Positions 4,878 to 6,093 of a stretch of DNA of 6,093 bases are shown in pieces. The position numbers and the translations under genes are program-made. The notes under the pieces were generated by a model, which was given only the letters and a program-made list of their open reading frames with translations, ran no database searches and had not been told where the DNA came from. The stretch covers positions 1-6,093 of the forward strand of contig JAOZRM010000181.1 of NCBI GenBank assembly GCA_029940175.1. The letters run 5' to 3'. Source of the DNA: Candidatus Sabulitectum sp. Lineage in GTDB: Bacteria; Fermentibacterota; Fermentibacteria; Fermentibacterales; JCC-6. The number at the start of each line of letters is the position of its first letter. Position 1 is the stretch's first letter.

Positions 4878-6093
4878 ATGAAAACTGTTCTCGTGCTGAT
4901 TACTTTAGTCTGCTTATCAGCACCTTTGCATGGTCAGACATATTACAGATATCTTGATCTTACTCCGACGATGGAACTACTGCCCAGGACCGAAGTTGAC
5001 CCTCTGCTGGTTGCTGATCTGATTTGTTTCAGGCTGACTGCTTCAGGAGACACTCTTGAAATTGTCAAACTGGATCGGGGGGAACCAACATCTGTGTACA
5101 ACTTTCCCGGGGGATTCCTGGTGGGAACTGCCGATTCTGCTGTTACCTGGATAGGGCTGTTGAACTCATCCTCCGGCTACTGCATGAAAATGAATGAGCT
5201 GGGTCTGCCTGTTCTGCTATCCAGACTTCAAGGTGATCCATTCCTGGAATGGGTATGGGAAGATGATTCAACAGTTACTGCTTACTCTCTTGACTCGGCC
5301 GGCAACCGAATTGATATCGATCTGCTGCCGAACTACACAGGCAGTGTCATGAGACTGGATGATCAGGGCGATCTTCATTACTTCAAATATGAAACCCTTT
5401 CCGCAGCTGCCTGGCAATACACATTGAACAACAGTCACAGAGCTGTTTCCAAACGGGCTGTAAATGAACTGGGCGAGATTGTTCCCACATCAGATGGTGT
5501 GGCGGTAACCAGGTACTATTACGATAGTGCAGAAAACCTTACCTCAACAAGGCTGCTTGATATCAGAGGTAACCTGCTACCTGGCGACTATGCAGCAGCT
5601 GTGACCGGAAACTTTGCCTTTGATCAGAACGGTGTTGTGGTCAATGAGGTGAAGGTTGCCTTTACAGAGCAGCTTTTTGATGAGAATTCTCTGTACATTA
5701 CAGAGAGACATTACGGTACAGATGGCAATCTTATTGAAAATTCCTTTGGAGTGGCTTCTGTTGAAATACAAAGAGATGTTCTTGGCGGAATATCCGAATC
5801 TGTATGGCTGGATATTGAGGGAAACAGAACTGAAATTGAAGGCATATCCGTGATTCGGAGAGTGTTCAACGCGCAGGGAAGGGTTATTGAATCATCCTCA
5901 TACAATGCTGATCTGGAAATCGCAAACTACACAGGGGGTTTCGCCTACACCCGGTTTACCTATGCCTCGGATGGTCAGCCGGAGTTTATCTCATACTACG
6001 ACCGGGATGGATTGCCTGTTATCAACTCTTCTCTGGGTTGCCATGCAAGGAGCTTTGTGTACGACAATACAGGTGAATGCACCGAACTTCGAG
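4878..6093 (+). CDS. Secreted protein with YD/Rhs-like repeats (3' end beyond window)
   Basis: The frame is open from the ATG at 4878 to the window edge: 405 codons with no stop. Residues 1-19 look like a signal peptide (MKTVLVLITLVCLSAPLHG) with cleavage near residues 19-20, so the product should be exported. Residues 20-200 show no motif I recognise. From residue 207 on there are degenerate units of about 32 residues, opening at Gly207, Gly291, Gly322, Gly354 and Gly387. The loose pattern is Gly-x-Ala, an aromatic strand, YDxxGN, then YxDxxGxP; the clearest unit is 354-386 (FTYASDGQPEF, then YYDRDGLPVIN). This resembles YD/Rhs-type repeats, which build beta structure in surface or secreted proteins. 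The units are too worn to call a true Rhs shell, and any toxin or sorting domain would lie past the edge. The gene diverges from the lipoprotein. Function is unknown. Confidence 0.75.
   Translation, partial: MKTVLVLITLVCLSAPLHGQTYYRYLDLTPTMELLPRTEVDPLLVADLICFRLTASGDTLEIVKLDRGEPTSVYNFPGGFLVGTADSAVTWIGLLNSSSGYCMKMNELGLPVLLSRLQGDPFLEWVWEDDSTVTAYSLDSAGNRIDIDLLPNYTGSVMRLDDQGDLHYFKYETLSAAAWQYTLNNSHRAVSKRAVNELGEIVPTSDGVAVTRYYYDSAENLTSTRLLDIRGNLLPGDYAAAVTGNFAFDQNGVVVNEVKVAFTEQLFDENSLYITERHYGTDGNLIENSFGVASVEIQRDVLGGISESVWLDIEGNRTEIEGISVIRRVFNAQGRVIESSSYNADLEIANYTGGFAYTRFTYASDGQPEFISYYDRDGLPVINSSLGCHARSFVYDNTGECTELR

Noticed and set aside
5577..5905. Short open frames on both strands near 5577-5905
   Set aside because: They overlap the long open frame of the secreted repeat protein, which has a signal peptide and repeat structure; these are shadows.

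Overview
The window looks like a chromosomal stretch from a Gram-negative (diderm) bacterium of moderate GC, probably a little-studied environmental lineage. Support comes from an inner-membrane hybrid sensor kinase with a periplasmic binding domain, a small lipoprotein, a secreted repeat protein and a REP-like palindrome. I cannot name a phylum from this sequence. I see no tRNA, rRNA, CRISPR array, insertion sequence or phage gene.

Layout. Bases 1-46 may be the tail of an upstream gene. They are followed by a GC-rich palindrome (50-66) and a decayed fragment of an ABC-exporter ATPase (87-170, perhaps to about 251). A candidate sigma70-type promoter at 232-260 precedes a 726-residue hybrid histidine kinase (320-2500, +). 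This has a periplasmic family-3 solute-binding domain between two membrane segments, then HisKA, HATPase_c and receiver domains. After a 128-base gap comes a 598-residue ABC exporter half-transporter (2629-4425, +), with six membrane segments plus an ATPase and no peptidase domain. A small MmpS-like lipoprotein (4442-4780, -) converges on it, only 16 bases away. A secreted protein with YD/Rhs-like repeats (4878 to the window edge, +) diverges from the lipoprotein across 97 bases and is cut off by the window.

How the genes may work together. The kinase senses a small periplasmic ligand, but neither it nor any neighbour carries a DNA-binding output, so its phosphorelay partner lies elsewhere. 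The ABC exporter could be its regulated target, but only proximity supports this. The most notable find is that the exporter's leader sequence and part of its ATPase recur, fused and broken, upstream of the kinase. This suggests the kinase once sat between two exporter paralogues, one of which has decayed. The lipoprotein and repeat protein look like a separate envelope or secreted pair.
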